From the NCBI RefSeq assembly GCF_049803795.1, contig NZ_JBNAGJ010000001.1, positions 682,001 to 746,000 on the forward strand: 64,000 nt of DNA, read 5' to 3'. The notes beneath the pieces were generated by a model. That model was not told the DNA's origin. It searched no databases and worked only from the letters and a program-made list of their open reading frames with translations. Positions within the stretch are counted from its first letter, which is position 1. Every line of letters begins with the position of its first letter. The position numbers and the translations under genes were made by a program. This DNA comes from Thalassobius sp002708925 (GTDB lineage: Bacteria > Pseudomonadota > Alphaproteobacteria > Rhodobacterales > Rhodobacteraceae). Below, piece by piece: positions 25,709-32,642 of this stretch.

Positions 25709-25739
25709 GTTAACGTTTTGGTAACCTCAATTGGTTAAC
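25709..25739. promoter_or_regulatory. three phased GTTAAC/GGTAACC words
   Basis: GTTAAC (25709), GGTAACC (25720) and GTTAAC (25734) are spaced by about one helical turn in an otherwise gene-free stretch 3' of the tRNA. TAACC-N6-GGTTA inside it is a perfect inverted repeat, and TTAA-N7-GTAA is one mismatch from a CtrA box. They could be operator half-sites for the element or for the short plus-strand frame downstream. The rest of 25604-25795 holds nothing else I recognise. Confidence 0.35.
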
Positions 25740-25795
25740 GATTGACGAAGATGTTCGTTTAATCGTTTCTCGTCAGAGGCTTGCCAACCGCGACC

Positions 25796-25939
25796 ATGTT
25801 GCAGACGTTCGAAAATACGCGCCCATATGCTCAACCGCTCTCGCCCATAGAGGCGAAGGGCAAACGCTATGCGCTGCCACCGGACTTTGTGAGCGGTCTC
25901 ACCTTCTGGCGGCCACTGCTATCGGCCACCGTCAGGTAG
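25796..25939 (+). CDS. possible short or truncated ORF
   Basis: A 47-codon frame beginning MLQTFENTRPYAQP and ending FWRPLLSATVR. It has no family match by eye and only a weak ribosome site. It stops inside the first bases of the minus-strand element genes, so it could be the N-terminal stub of a host gene cut by the element. It may equally be a chance frame. Confidence 0.25.
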   Translation: MLQTFENTRPYAQPLSPIEAKGKRYALPPDFVSGLTFWRPLLSATVR

Positions 25940-25968
25940 ATAGACGAGGTTTAATTCGGGTTCGTAAT

Positions 25969-26751
25969 TCAGAGCTTCGGGCATATGGCTACCTCTGTTG
26001 TGCTTGTCGCTTGTTCGATGATGGACAGGTCGAAATAGGCCTGACCATCGGCCAGCATTTCGACTTCGATTTCTTGGCGGAATTTCGTCGCGGACAACGT
26101 GCGGCGCATCCGTTCGACCTTTTCGGCCAGCCTCGGAATATCCGTGCCGCGCACCACAATGCGGTGGATGCCGTCGCCCGGTTTCGCGTCGAGAAACAGC
26201 CGCGCGAAATAGTTGTTTTTGCCTGCGGGCGTGCTGCTGAAAAACACCTGCCCGTCTTTCGTCAGCATCGGAAGGACGCCCGAGATCAGGTCTTCGCCGC
26301 CGTTCTCGCCTTGCAAGAAAGCGCACTCGTCAATGATCAACAGCGACACCGACGGATAACCCCGGATCGTGTCCGACGTGGACGGCAGCGCGACGACACG
26401 CGCCCCGTTCGACATTTCGAGTTCGGTCAAGGTTGAACGCGTGATCACCAAATTCGTGCGACGGAGCTGCTGTCCGATCTCGCGTGCGATGATCTTCGCC
26501 TGCCGCTCGGCGGGCGCGACGCAGATGGTCAGGCTGTCGGGGACGTGCAATTCCTCGACGGCACGCGCGGCCAACACCGAGGTTTTGCCCGCCTGACGGC
26601 CTACGCGCAGGGCGATCTCTGACGCCTGCGTGGTGAACGCCTCAACCTGCCACGGATCAGGCGCATGACCGATCCAATGGCTCAGTCGTGCGACGGGATC
26701 GAGGTCGCGTTCGAGGCCCACGCACCAGTCATGGAGGGCATCAAACGGCAT
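25969..26751 (-). CDS. terminase large-subunit ATPase, truncated
   Basis: A 260-residue protein matching the ATPase half of phage terminase large subunits, the motor that packages DNA. Walker A is RVGRQAGKTSVLAARA near residue 50, Walker B is LLIIDECAFL near residue 140, and the coupling motif is VFFSSTPAGKNN. The C-terminal nuclease domain (another 150-250 residues in the family) is absent: the frame ends ATSTTEVAICPKL, and only a 21-codon stub (MPEALNYEPELNLVYLPDGGR) follows. The start overlaps the Zn-ribbon gene by 11 bases, and the small-subunit-like genes lie upstream, the normal packaging order. It probably cannot cut DNA. Confidence 0.75.
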   Translation of the reverse strand: MPFDALHDWCVGLERDLDPVARLSHWIGHAPDPWQVEAFTTQASEIALRVGRQAGKTSVLAARAVEELHVPDSLTICVAPAERQAKIIAREIGQQLRRTNLVITRSTLTELEMSNGARVVALPSTSDTIRGYPSVSLLIIDECAFLQGENGGEDLISGVLPMLTKDGQVFFSSTPAGKNNYFARLFLDAKPGDGIHRIVVRGTDIPRLAEKVERMRRTLSATKFRQEIEVEMLADGQAYFDLSIIEQATSTTEVAICPKL

Positions 26752-26995
26752 TCTTCTGTCGCTCGTAGTAGGCGCGCATGTTGGCGACGCTGCATTGGGT
26801 GCAGTTGCGATTGCCGTCGCGCGGCGAGACATGCCCGTTCTTGCAGGGAATGCCCGTGAAGTAGAGCTTACCGCCTTCCGCAAGCATCACATCGCGGCTT
26901 TGCGGCAGGCGCGCCCATTCAGGCGATCCGGCGTCCGTGGCGGCGGCAAGGCGGCGGCTGTATTCGTCCCAGCCTTCGAAATCTCGGTGGGTCAT
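26741..26995 (-). CDS. small Zn-ribbon phage-type protein
   Basis: An 84-residue protein whose second half has the pattern YFTGIPCKNGHVSPR followed by NCTQCSVANMRAYY. The three Cys plus His (C-x3-H and C-x2-C) would bind one zinc. Such Cys/His ribbons occur in small phage and plasmid proteins beside terminase genes and in the N-terminal part of some HNH proteins; no HNH catalytic motif is present here. The ATG overlaps the preceding TGA (ATGA), and its own end overlaps the terminase start, so the three genes form one translational unit. Confidence 0.6.
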   Translation of the reverse strand: MTHRDFEGWDEYSRRLAAATDAGSPEWARLPQSRDVMLAEGGKLYFTGIPCKNGHVSPRDGNRNCTQCSVANMRAYYERQKNAV

Positions 26996-27579
26996 AGCAC
27001 CTGCTCCTCTTTCGTGACGCTGAGAACATGATGGCGCATGTGGCGAAGCAGCGGCTCGCGGGCGGCGGGCACCTCGGCACAGACGGCTTGCAGGATGGAT
27101 TTGAGCGTCACCCATTCAGGCGATTCCGCGAGCGTGACCGAAACTGAAAGGTTGGTCGCGAGTTTGCCCTGCATGGTGGCAATGTCGCGCAGCACCTTGC
27201 GCAGGCCTTCCATCGCGGAGAGTGCGAACCCGTCGTCCTCGGTTTCCTCGGCCTTGGTGATCAGCTTTTCGACACGTCGCGCGAGGCTTTCATAGGTCCG
27301 CGCAATGTCCATCCGTTCGTCGTTGAGAACGCGCGTCGCCTCGTCCAGTGGCTCGATGCGCGCCTCGGCCAAGATCGCGCGCTCCATTTCCTCGGTGATA
27401 TGCTGCTGGCGGTAGCGCGATACGGAATCCGGGTGCATCCCGACACGCTTCGCAACCTGCGCCTTCGACATACCACCGGGCAGACCGTGTTCCCCGAGCA
27501 CGATCTGCTTGATGATCGTCTTCTTCTCAGGATGCGTGTTGATCGTGCTTGGGCGTCCACTGCCCTTGTTCCCGGCCAT
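26992..27579 (-). CDS. terminase small-subunit-like DNA-binding protein (copy B)
   Basis: A 195-residue protein. The N-terminal third carries a helix-turn-helix (GGMSKAQVAKRVGMHPDSVS) and the rest is helical and coiled, with TYESLARRVEKLITKAEE and EGLRKVLRDIATMQGKLA. Position before a terminase ATPase and the architecture suggest a small terminase subunit or a similar DNA-recognition protein. It is about 80 percent identical by eye over the last 100 residues to the upstream copy A, and the GGGAG-TCCTGATATGG start region is also shared, indicating tandem duplication. This copy is intact. Confidence 0.6.
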   Translation of the reverse strand: MAGNKGSGRPSTINTHPEKKTIIKQIVLGEHGLPGGMSKAQVAKRVGMHPDSVSRYRQQHITEEMERAILAEARIEPLDEATRVLNDERMDIARTYESLARRVEKLITKAEETEDDGFALSAMEGLRKVLRDIATMQGKLATNLSVSVTLAESPEWVTLKSILQAVCAEVPAAREPLLRHMRHHVLSVTKEEQVL

Positions 27580-27589
27580 ATCAGGATAC

Positions 27590-27820
27590 TCCCGAACGCG
27601 CGGTTGGCTAGTACATTGAAGTCGCCGAGGAAGGACTTCGCGTTTTGGCTCGCCGCGCAATACTGGGTTCCGAGAAGATCGCGCAAAAGCTCGGCAAAGG
27701 ACGATTTCCCGGTGCCTTCTTCCTCTGATGTGAATAGCAGGGCAACCCGCACTTTTTCAGATGGGCGCTGCACCATATGTGCGGCCCACCGGATTCCTTG
27801 ATCACGGACAAGACGTGGTG
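27590..27820 (-). pseudogene. internal fragment of a P4/DUF5906-type primase-helicase
   Basis: In a frame different from both flanking genes, about 75 codons read IRWAAHMVQRPSEKVRVALL, then FTSEEEGTGKSSFAELLRDL, then FLGDFNVLANRA. This is the Walker-A region of the phage/plasmid primase-helicase family, where GTGKS is the P-loop. Both ends are missing: the left joins copy A of the small-terminase-like gene near its 3' end, and the right runs into the ribosome site of copy B. No start or complete domain remains. Confidence 0.65.
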
Positions 27821-28354
27821 GCGCATCCGGCGGAGCAGCGGTTCACGGGCAGCGGGAACCTCGTCGCAAACCTCCTGTAAGATTGTGCGTAACGTGACCC
27901 ATTCCTTGGATTCCGCGAGGGTGACATTCACGGTGAGGTTCTGAGCCAGCTTGCCCTGCATAGTGGCAATGTCGCGCAGCACTTTGCGCAACCCGTCCAT
28001 CGCAGCCAGGGCAAACCCATCGTCTTCGTTTTCCTCGGCCTTGGTGATCAGCTTTTCGACCCGCCGCGCCAATGACTCGTAGGTCATGGCGACGTCCATA
28101 CGGTCTTGATTGATGATCTCCGTGTCTGCTTCGATCCCCTGAATACGGGTTTCAGCCATAATCTCGCGGCGCATTTCTTCGGTGATCTTGTCGTCGCGAT
28201 ACCGCTGCACGGTCGAATAATCGACGCCGATGCGACGGGCGATTTCGACCATCGAACGACGGTTCAGCACAATATCTTTGATGATCTCCTGCTTGTCCGG
28301 GCGCATGTCGATCACAGCACGACGCCCTGAATTTTTGTTACCGCCTTGAGCCAT
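27608..28354 (-). CDS. terminase small-subunit-like protein (copy A), chimeric C-terminus
   Basis: A 248-residue frame. Residues 1 to about 182 match copy B: a helix-turn-helix segment RRSMVEIARRIGVDYSTVQR and a nearly identical helical part ending HHVLSVIKE. From there the frame continues 65 residues with Cys/Arg/Ser-rich, low-order sequence (CSAHLKKCGLPCYSHQRKK). This is the out-of-frame reading of the primase-helicase fragment. The original stop was therefore lost at a deletion junction. The N-terminal domain may still fold and bind DNA. It starts 1 base after the upstream ORF's stop. Confidence 0.6.
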   Translation of the reverse strand: MAQGGNKNSGRRAVIDMRPDKQEIIKDIVLNRRSMVEIARRIGVDYSTVQRYRDDKITEEMRREIMAETRIQGIEADTEIINQDRMDVAMTYESLARRVEKLITKAEENEDDGFALAAMDGLRKVLRDIATMQGKLAQNLTVNVTLAESKEWVTLRTILQEVCDEVPAAREPLLRRMRHHVLSVIKESGGPHIWCSAHLKKCGLPCYSHQRKKAPGNRPLPSFCAIFSEPSIARRAKTRSPSSATSMY

Positions 28355-28355
28355 A

Positions 28356-28742
28356 TCAGGAACCTCCCGATGCTGTGGTTGTGGCAAGGATCGGTGCGCC
28401 GTTATCGTCGTCATACCAACGGATGCGTTCACGCAGCCGCCCCCATTCTTCAACGGAGGCATCAACCAAATGATCATGAACGCGATTTGCGAACTCTTCC
28501 CCGACGCCCGACCGGATCAGGTCATTGCGCAACTTGGCAAAGCTGGTGCCGCCAAAATGCAATTTCATCATCTGGGCAAGCGTGGCGATTGACGCGTCGG
28601 TTGTGTTGACGTTTGGGGTAATCTTGAACAGATGATCCCAGACGACCACACCATCACGGCGAACATAAATCTCAATCTCGGGGTCGATGCCGTAGACAAC
28701 ACGGCAGGCCCATTCAAGGCAGGCGCGGTTGTCAGCTTGCAT
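28356..28742 (-). CDS. hypothetical element-encoded protein
   Basis: A 128-residue soluble protein, start QADNRACLEWACRVVYGIDP, with a strand-rich middle (IEIYVRRDGVVVWDHLFKIT) and an acidic end (RIRWYDDDNGAP). No family recognised. Its ATG overlaps the end of the upstream gene fragment by 11 bases, and its stop lies 1 base from the copy A start, so it belongs to the same minus-strand transcription unit. Base composition is like the neighbouring element genes. Confidence 0.5.
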   Translation of the reverse strand: MQADNRACLEWACRVVYGIDPEIEIYVRRDGVVVWDHLFKITPNVNTTDASIATLAQMMKLHFGGTSFAKLRNDLIRSGVGEEFANRVHDHLVDASVEEWGRLRERIRWYDDDNGAPILATTTASGGS

Positions 28743-29039
28743 TGGCCGCGTTCTCCATCATGCGCAGCTTGGTTTGCATGTGATCCGGCAAATCCCCGGG
28801 TTGCGACCATGAGACAGGAATAAATCCGTCCTCGCGCAGGAGTTTGTATTGTTGCCGAAAATCGGATGACCCAAGCACATCTTGGCGGACAACCGATCCC
28901 GCTCCTCGCGCGTCAGCCTCAGCGCAAAAGGCGACATCTCCCGCCGAGGCGACGCCTTGGAAGGGGCGACATCCTGCCTCGCGGCCGCCTGGAATCCCTC
29001 AGTCAAATCTGGCGAGTGTTTCGCCTCGCCCCACCTCAT
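28732..29039 (-). pseudogene. frame-broken ribbon-helix-helix (MobC-like) gene joined to another gene's 3' end
   Basis: The first part, from ATG at 29039, reads to MSPFALRLTREERDRLSAKM, the conserved start of plasmid mobilisation/ribbon-helix-helix proteins. In the same frame it then loses sense. In the next frame, a plausible protein end appears, LGSSDFRQQYKLLREDG and GDLPDHMQTKLRMMENAANA, which stops at 28732 overlapping the next gene. Two different gene ends seem to be fused by deletion, or one gene carries a frameshift near 28870. Confidence 0.4.
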
Positions 29040-29067
29040 AACCCAGGCTCCGGCAAATCGACCTGGA

Positions 29068-29220
29068 TCAGGGTTCGTCAGAAGCTTCGGCTTCTTCCGC
29101 CTCACACTCCCGAGCCGCAATCTCACCCAACCTGTGGATAACTTCCGGCTCACCCTTGAGAACCTCCGCCCAATCCTCTAATGCAGAAAGCAACTGAGAG
29201 GTGAATTCAGGTTCTAGGTT
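29068..29220 (-). pseudogene. C-terminal gene fragment
   Basis: A frame of about 50 codons, EPEFTSQLLSALEDWAEVLK then HRLGEIAARECEAEEAEASD, ends in TGA at 29068 and has no ATG start; an in-frame stop precedes it. Its amphipathic, acidic character looks like coding sequence rather than noise. It is probably the tail of a deleted element gene. Confidence 0.3.
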
Positions 29221-29486
29221 CTTCCTCCCAGGTGCACCATTTCACATTTTGATGTGAAACCTGCTAAAAACTCAAAAATTACAGACGTTTGCGGAGTTCG
29301 GTGGCCGTTTTGGTGGTCATGCGCCAATGGGGCTTTGAAAGCGGTCTTTAGGATGGTTTTCCGCACTTCTAATGATACATTTTCGTAGATACTCCAATGA
29401 CTTGAGAGGAAATCCCTCAAAAGTTCGATAGTTTCGGACAGTATGCTCTTGGGTTTGGTGCTTTGGGACAGCTTGTCAGTCAGCAA
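29214..29486 (-). CDS. possible low-GC ORF at the right edge of the element
   Basis: A 90-codon frame starting with TTG, preceded by an AGAGGA ribosome site with 7-8 base spacing. It reads SILSETIELLRDFLSSHWSI and EVRKTILKTAFKAPLAHD, with no recognised domain. GC content is clearly below the genome level, so it would be acquired DNA. It may not be a gene; the evidence is the ribosome site and the helical, non-random protein composition. Confidence 0.35.
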   Translation of the reverse strand: MLTDKLSQSTKPKSILSETIELLRDFLSSHWSIYENVSLEVRKTILKTAFKAPLAHDHQNGHRTPQTSVIFEFLAGFTSKCEMVHLGGRT

Positions 29487-29667
29487 AAGCTTGTCCTCTT
29501 GGCTTGCCAGCGTCGAACATAACCGGGCACGGCTTACACTAATGAACTGCCAACCGCTGGACCGCGGTTTTGGCCCAGGGTCAGGTCAGGGGGCGTTGTG
29601 GGCTTGGCGTGGGGGCGATGCGCGGGTAGGGATAGGGCACCATTCACGGGACGCAGAGAGGATTGGA

Positions 29668-30207
29668 ATGCGGGGCAGGCTTCGGAAATTGCTGTTCTCT
29701 TTGCGCGCGTGGCGTCAGACGGTTCGGGCGGGCGTGGCGCTGGGGCAGGGGGTGCGCCTGCAAAAAGCCGTGCAGATGAAGGCCACCGATGGCGGGCGTA
29801 TCTCTTTGGGGGGCGATGTGCGTGTCGGGCGGAACTCGGATCTGCTGGCCAAATTCGGAACGCTTCAGATCGGCCCGCGCTGTCATATCGGAGCGGGCGC
29901 GGTATTCGTGGCGCGGGACCGGATCGTGGTGGGGGCTGATTGTCTGATTGCGGAATATGTGGTGCTGCGCGATCAGAACCATCGGATCGCGCCGGGGCAG
30001 CTGACGCGCGAAACCGGCTTTGATACGGCGCCGATCGAGATCGGTGAAAATGTCTGGATCGGGACGAAGGCGACGATTCTGGCAGGGGTCACGATTGGGC
30101 GGAACTCGGTTGTGGCGGCTCATGCGGTTGTCACGCGCGATGTGCCTGAAAATACGGTTGTGGCTGGCGTGCCTGCGCGGATCGTCCGGACGACAGACAG
30201 CGCATAA
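29668..30207 (+). CDS. hexapeptide-repeat acyltransferase
   Basis: A 179-residue left-handed beta-helix protein. Repeats of the [LIV]-G-x4 type run from about residue 45 to the end (FGTLQIGPRCHIGAGAVF, IEIGENVWIGTKATILAGVT, IGRNSVVAAHAVVT) and close with the usual VVAGVPARIV. The likely catalytic His is in the DQNHRIAPGQ loop, as in sugar O-acetyltransferases. Substrate is probably a surface or intracellular sugar; no glycan genes are adjacent. The start has a GGATTGGA site; an open frame extends upstream but is not homologous. It marks the return to normal GC after the mobile remnant. Confidence 0.8.
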   Translation: MRGRLRKLLFSLRAWRQTVRAGVALGQGVRLQKAVQMKATDGGRISLGGDVRVGRNSDLLAKFGTLQIGPRCHIGAGAVFVARDRIVVGADCLIAEYVVLRDQNHRIAPGQLTRETGFDTAPIEIGENVWIGTKATILAGVTIGRNSVVAAHAVVTRDVPENTVVAGVPARIVRTTDSA

Positions 30208-30509
30208 TAATGGACCCTTGGGGCGAAGTTCCTGCCGTGAATTCGCGCGATGCGTCTGTTTGCGATGCCCATATTGCGTAAACTGACGGCGGCGGGTGCC
30301 CAAAAAATCCGTGATTGATGCATTTGCAAGCAGTTGATTGTGCGCTTGCAGAAAAAATCCGGGCGCGCGTTGACAGTGCCGGGGCCGGGTTCGCTAACTA
30401 TACCCACGAGACCATGCAACGACGCCGGTTCTCATGTGCACGTAAGTGCTGGGGCAATGACGCTCAACCGATCTATTCGCGCGCCGTATCGGTGTGCCCA
30501 GAGCGATGA
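30208..30509 (+). promoter_or_regulatory. intergenic control region of the redox operon
   Basis: About 300 bases without a gene. It contains an inverted repeat TGCAAGC-N12-GCTTGCA (30325-30350), flanked by two direct copies of AAAAAATCCG (30302-30311 and 30352-30361). A TTGACA at 30370 is followed by TAACTATACC near 30395. The spacing to TAACTA is 19 bases, long for sigma-70, so the promoter assignment is tentative. The mirrored layout suggests a specific regulator binding upstream of the FAD/haem operon. Confidence 0.45.
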
Positions 30510-32630
30510 GTGTCCGTCATGCCGCAGCCTCGTGCAGCACAGCCAGCTTTACCTCAGACCGCCCCGAATGACCGGCAGAGCAACCGGCAGCCGGATAATG
30601 CCCGCACGGCCGCCCCGACTGGGGGGCAGGCTGGGGCGCAGGCCGGGAATCAGGATCGTGTCAGCGATATTCTCCGGGCGGATCAGCCCGCCGCCGATGT
30701 TCTGATTGTGGGGGCAGGGCCGGTGGGAATTCGGGCCGCGCAAGAACTGGTGCAAAAGGGGCGCTCGGTCACGGTACTGAGCACCGAGGTGGTGACGCCC
30801 TATAATCGCGTTCGGTTGACGCCCCTGCTGGGCGGAGACGTGCAGTTTTCTGATATTTCCCTTTTGGAACAAGAGGAAACCGAGCTTCCCTATGCGTTGC
30901 ATTACGGTCAGCGCGTGGTGCGGATCGACCCGGATTTCAAACATGTGGTGACCGCCGCCGGTACAGTCTGGCCCTATCAGACGTTGATTTTGGCGACCGG
31001 ATCGGATGCTTTCGTGCCCCGGATCGCCGGGCGCGAGACCCCCGGCGTTTACACGTTTCGCACGGCTGACGATGCCTCGGCGCTGATTGCGCGCTCTTTT
31101 TCGGCGCGGCATGTGGCGGTGATCGGGGGCGGCCTGCTGGGGCTGGAGGCCGCGCGCGGGATGCGGCAGCGGCAGTGCAAGGTCACGGTGATCGAACACG
31201 AAACCCACCTGATGCCGCGGCAGCTGGATCGGGTGGCAGGCGCGCAGCTGTCCAAGAATATCGAGGAACTGGGCGTCACCGTGCGCACCGGGGTCGCGGT
31301 TCGGGAAATCCTGGGCGAGACGCGCGTGACCGGCCTGATGCTGTCGGATGGAATGCGGGTGGATTGCGATACGGTGATCATTTGCACCGGCGTGCGTCCC
31401 AATATTCAGCTGGCCCGCGCCGCGCGGTTGCATATCGGCGCGGGGATTACCGTGGATGACCGGATGCAGACCAGCGATCCGTCGATCTATGCGGTTGGCG
31501 AATGCGCCGAACATCGCGGTCAGCTGTTTGGCCTGGTCGGGCCGGGCTATGCGCAGGCGCAGGTGGCCGCGCAGGTCATCGCCGGGCAAGAGGCCGTCTT
31601 TGAGGGCACCGCCCCCACCACCAAGCTGAAGGTGATCGGGGCCGAGGTGTTCTCGGTTGGAGAGATCGAGCAGCTGGAGGTGCAGCCCAACGTGCGCAGC
31701 CATGTCTGGCACGAAGGCGATCTCTATCGTCGGATTTTCATTGACCGGGGCCGGATCGTCGGGGCGCTGGCCGTTGGCAAATGGGATCAGGCCAGCCGCG
31801 TGCAGGATGCGGTGCAGCAGGGCGCAACGGTCTATCCGTGGATGCTGTTCCGGTTTCGCAGGCAGGGGCTGATCTGGCCGGTCAGCGACGATGCCGCAGA
31901 CGAGATGCCCGACAGCGCCACCCTGTGCAACTGCACCGGCGTGACCTGCGGGCAGGTGCGCGGGGCGATGGCCCAGGGCTGTGCCACCCCGGCCGAGATC
32001 AGCGCTCAGACCGGGGCGGGCACCGTGTGCGGAACCTGCGTGCCGCTGCTGGCCGAGATGATCGACGCCGGCGCCCAGCCCGCGCCGATGCCGTTGTGGA
32101 AACCTGTGCTGGCCCTGTCTGCGATCGCGGGCCTGGCGGCGTTGCTGCCGATCCTGCTGGGCTATGTGCCGCTGCCCACGTCTTATGATCCAGACAGCCT
32201 GCGCGTCTGGCTGTGGCAGGACAATATTGTCAAGCAATACAGCGGGTTCATCCTGTTGGGCCTGACGCTGATGGCCTTTGCCATCGGGCTGCGCAAACGG
32301 TTCCGTTTCATGGATCGGCTGGGCGGTTTCGATGGCTGGAGACTGGTGCATATCGGCATTGGCCTGGCCACGCTGGCGGGGCTGTTTGCCCATACCGGGT
32401 TCAATCTGGGCAGCGGCTGGAACCTGGCGCTGGCGGTCTTCTTTATCGGCGCGATCCTGATCGGATCGGTTGCGGGGCTGGCCACGGGGGCCGATCACGA
32501 ATTGCGTGCCCGGCGTATTGGATCGGCCCGCAAACCGCCTCGCAAAATGCCGACATGGCTGCATATCCTGGCACTCTGGCCGCTGCCGGTGCTGATCCTT
32601 TTCCACGTACTCGCATCCTATGCGTTCTAG
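30510..32630 (+). CDS. NAD(P)/FAD oxidoreductase fused to BFD-type [2Fe-2S] and two-haem membrane domains
   Basis: A 706-residue protein. Residues 1-55 are Gln/Ala/Pro-rich. Residues 60-440 form a pyridine-nucleotide-disulfide oxidoreductase module like the N-terminus of NirB: FAD loop VLIVGAGPVGIRAA and NAD loop VAVIGGGLLGLEAARGM. Residues about 470-515 have the BFD pattern CNC and CGTC for a [2Fe-2S] cluster. Residues 525-706 hold about five helices with two His pairs, each spaced H-x13-H (LVHIGIG to FAHTG; WLHILAL to LFHVL), fitting two membrane b-haems. Electrons would pass from NAD(P)H across the membrane to the cytochromes encoded next. GTG start is likely; an ATG 9 bases later is the alternative. 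Confidence 0.8.
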   Translation: MSVMPQPRAAQPALPQTAPNDRQSNRQPDNARTAAPTGGQAGAQAGNQDRVSDILRADQPAADVLIVGAGPVGIRAAQELVQKGRSVTVLSTEVVTPYNRVRLTPLLGGDVQFSDISLLEQEETELPYALHYGQRVVRIDPDFKHVVTAAGTVWPYQTLILATGSDAFVPRIAGRETPGVYTFRTADDASALIARSFSARHVAVIGGGLLGLEAARGMRQRQCKVTVIEHETHLMPRQLDRVAGAQLSKNIEELGVTVRTGVAVREILGETRVTGLMLSDGMRVDCDTVIICTGVRPNIQLARAARLHIGAGITVDDRMQTSDPSIYAVGECAEHRGQLFGLVGPGYAQAQVAAQVIAGQEAVFEGTAPTTKLKVIGAEVFSVGEIEQLEVQPNVRSHVWHEGDLYRRIFIDRGRIVGALAVGKWDQASRVQDAVQQGATVYPWMLFRFRRQGLIWPVSDDAADEMPDSATLCNCTGVTCGQVRGAMAQGCATPAEISAQTGAGTVCGTCVPLLAEMIDAGAQPAPMPLWKPVLALSAIAGLAALLPILLGYVPLPTSYDPDSLRVWLWQDNIVKQYSGFILLGLTLMAFAIGLRKRFRFMDRLGGFDGWRLVHIGIGLATLAGLFAHTGFNLGSGWNLALAVFFIGAILIGSVAGLATGADHELRARRIGSARKPPRKMPTWLHILALWPLPVLILFHVLASYAF

Positions 32631-32642
32631 GCAGGCCCGATA

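Larger units (their letters stand above)
25604..29486. mobile_element. decayed phage/plasmid-like element next to tRNA-Thr
   Basis: Between the tRNA and the acyltransferase gene lies a run of minus-strand genes unlike the surrounding core. It includes a terminase large-subunit ATPase, a Zn-ribbon protein, two terminase-small-like paralogues, a helicase fragment, a ribbon-helix-helix-like fragment and unrecognised ORFs. Several are truncated or frame-shifted, and the right part falls to roughly 45 percent GC. No integrase, transposase or direct att repeat is visible, so the element looks immobile. Neither end can be fixed exactly: the left is near 25.92 kb, where a minus-strand and a plus-strand reading frame both stop abruptly, and the right is somewhere in 29.2-29.6 kb. 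Confidence 0.7.

Noticed and set aside
25528..29560. Attachment-site duplication of the tRNA-Thr 3' end at the far side of the decayed element
   Set aside because: I looked for GGTTCGAGTCC and the terminal GGGGGCACCA downstream and found no copy up to 29.6 kb.
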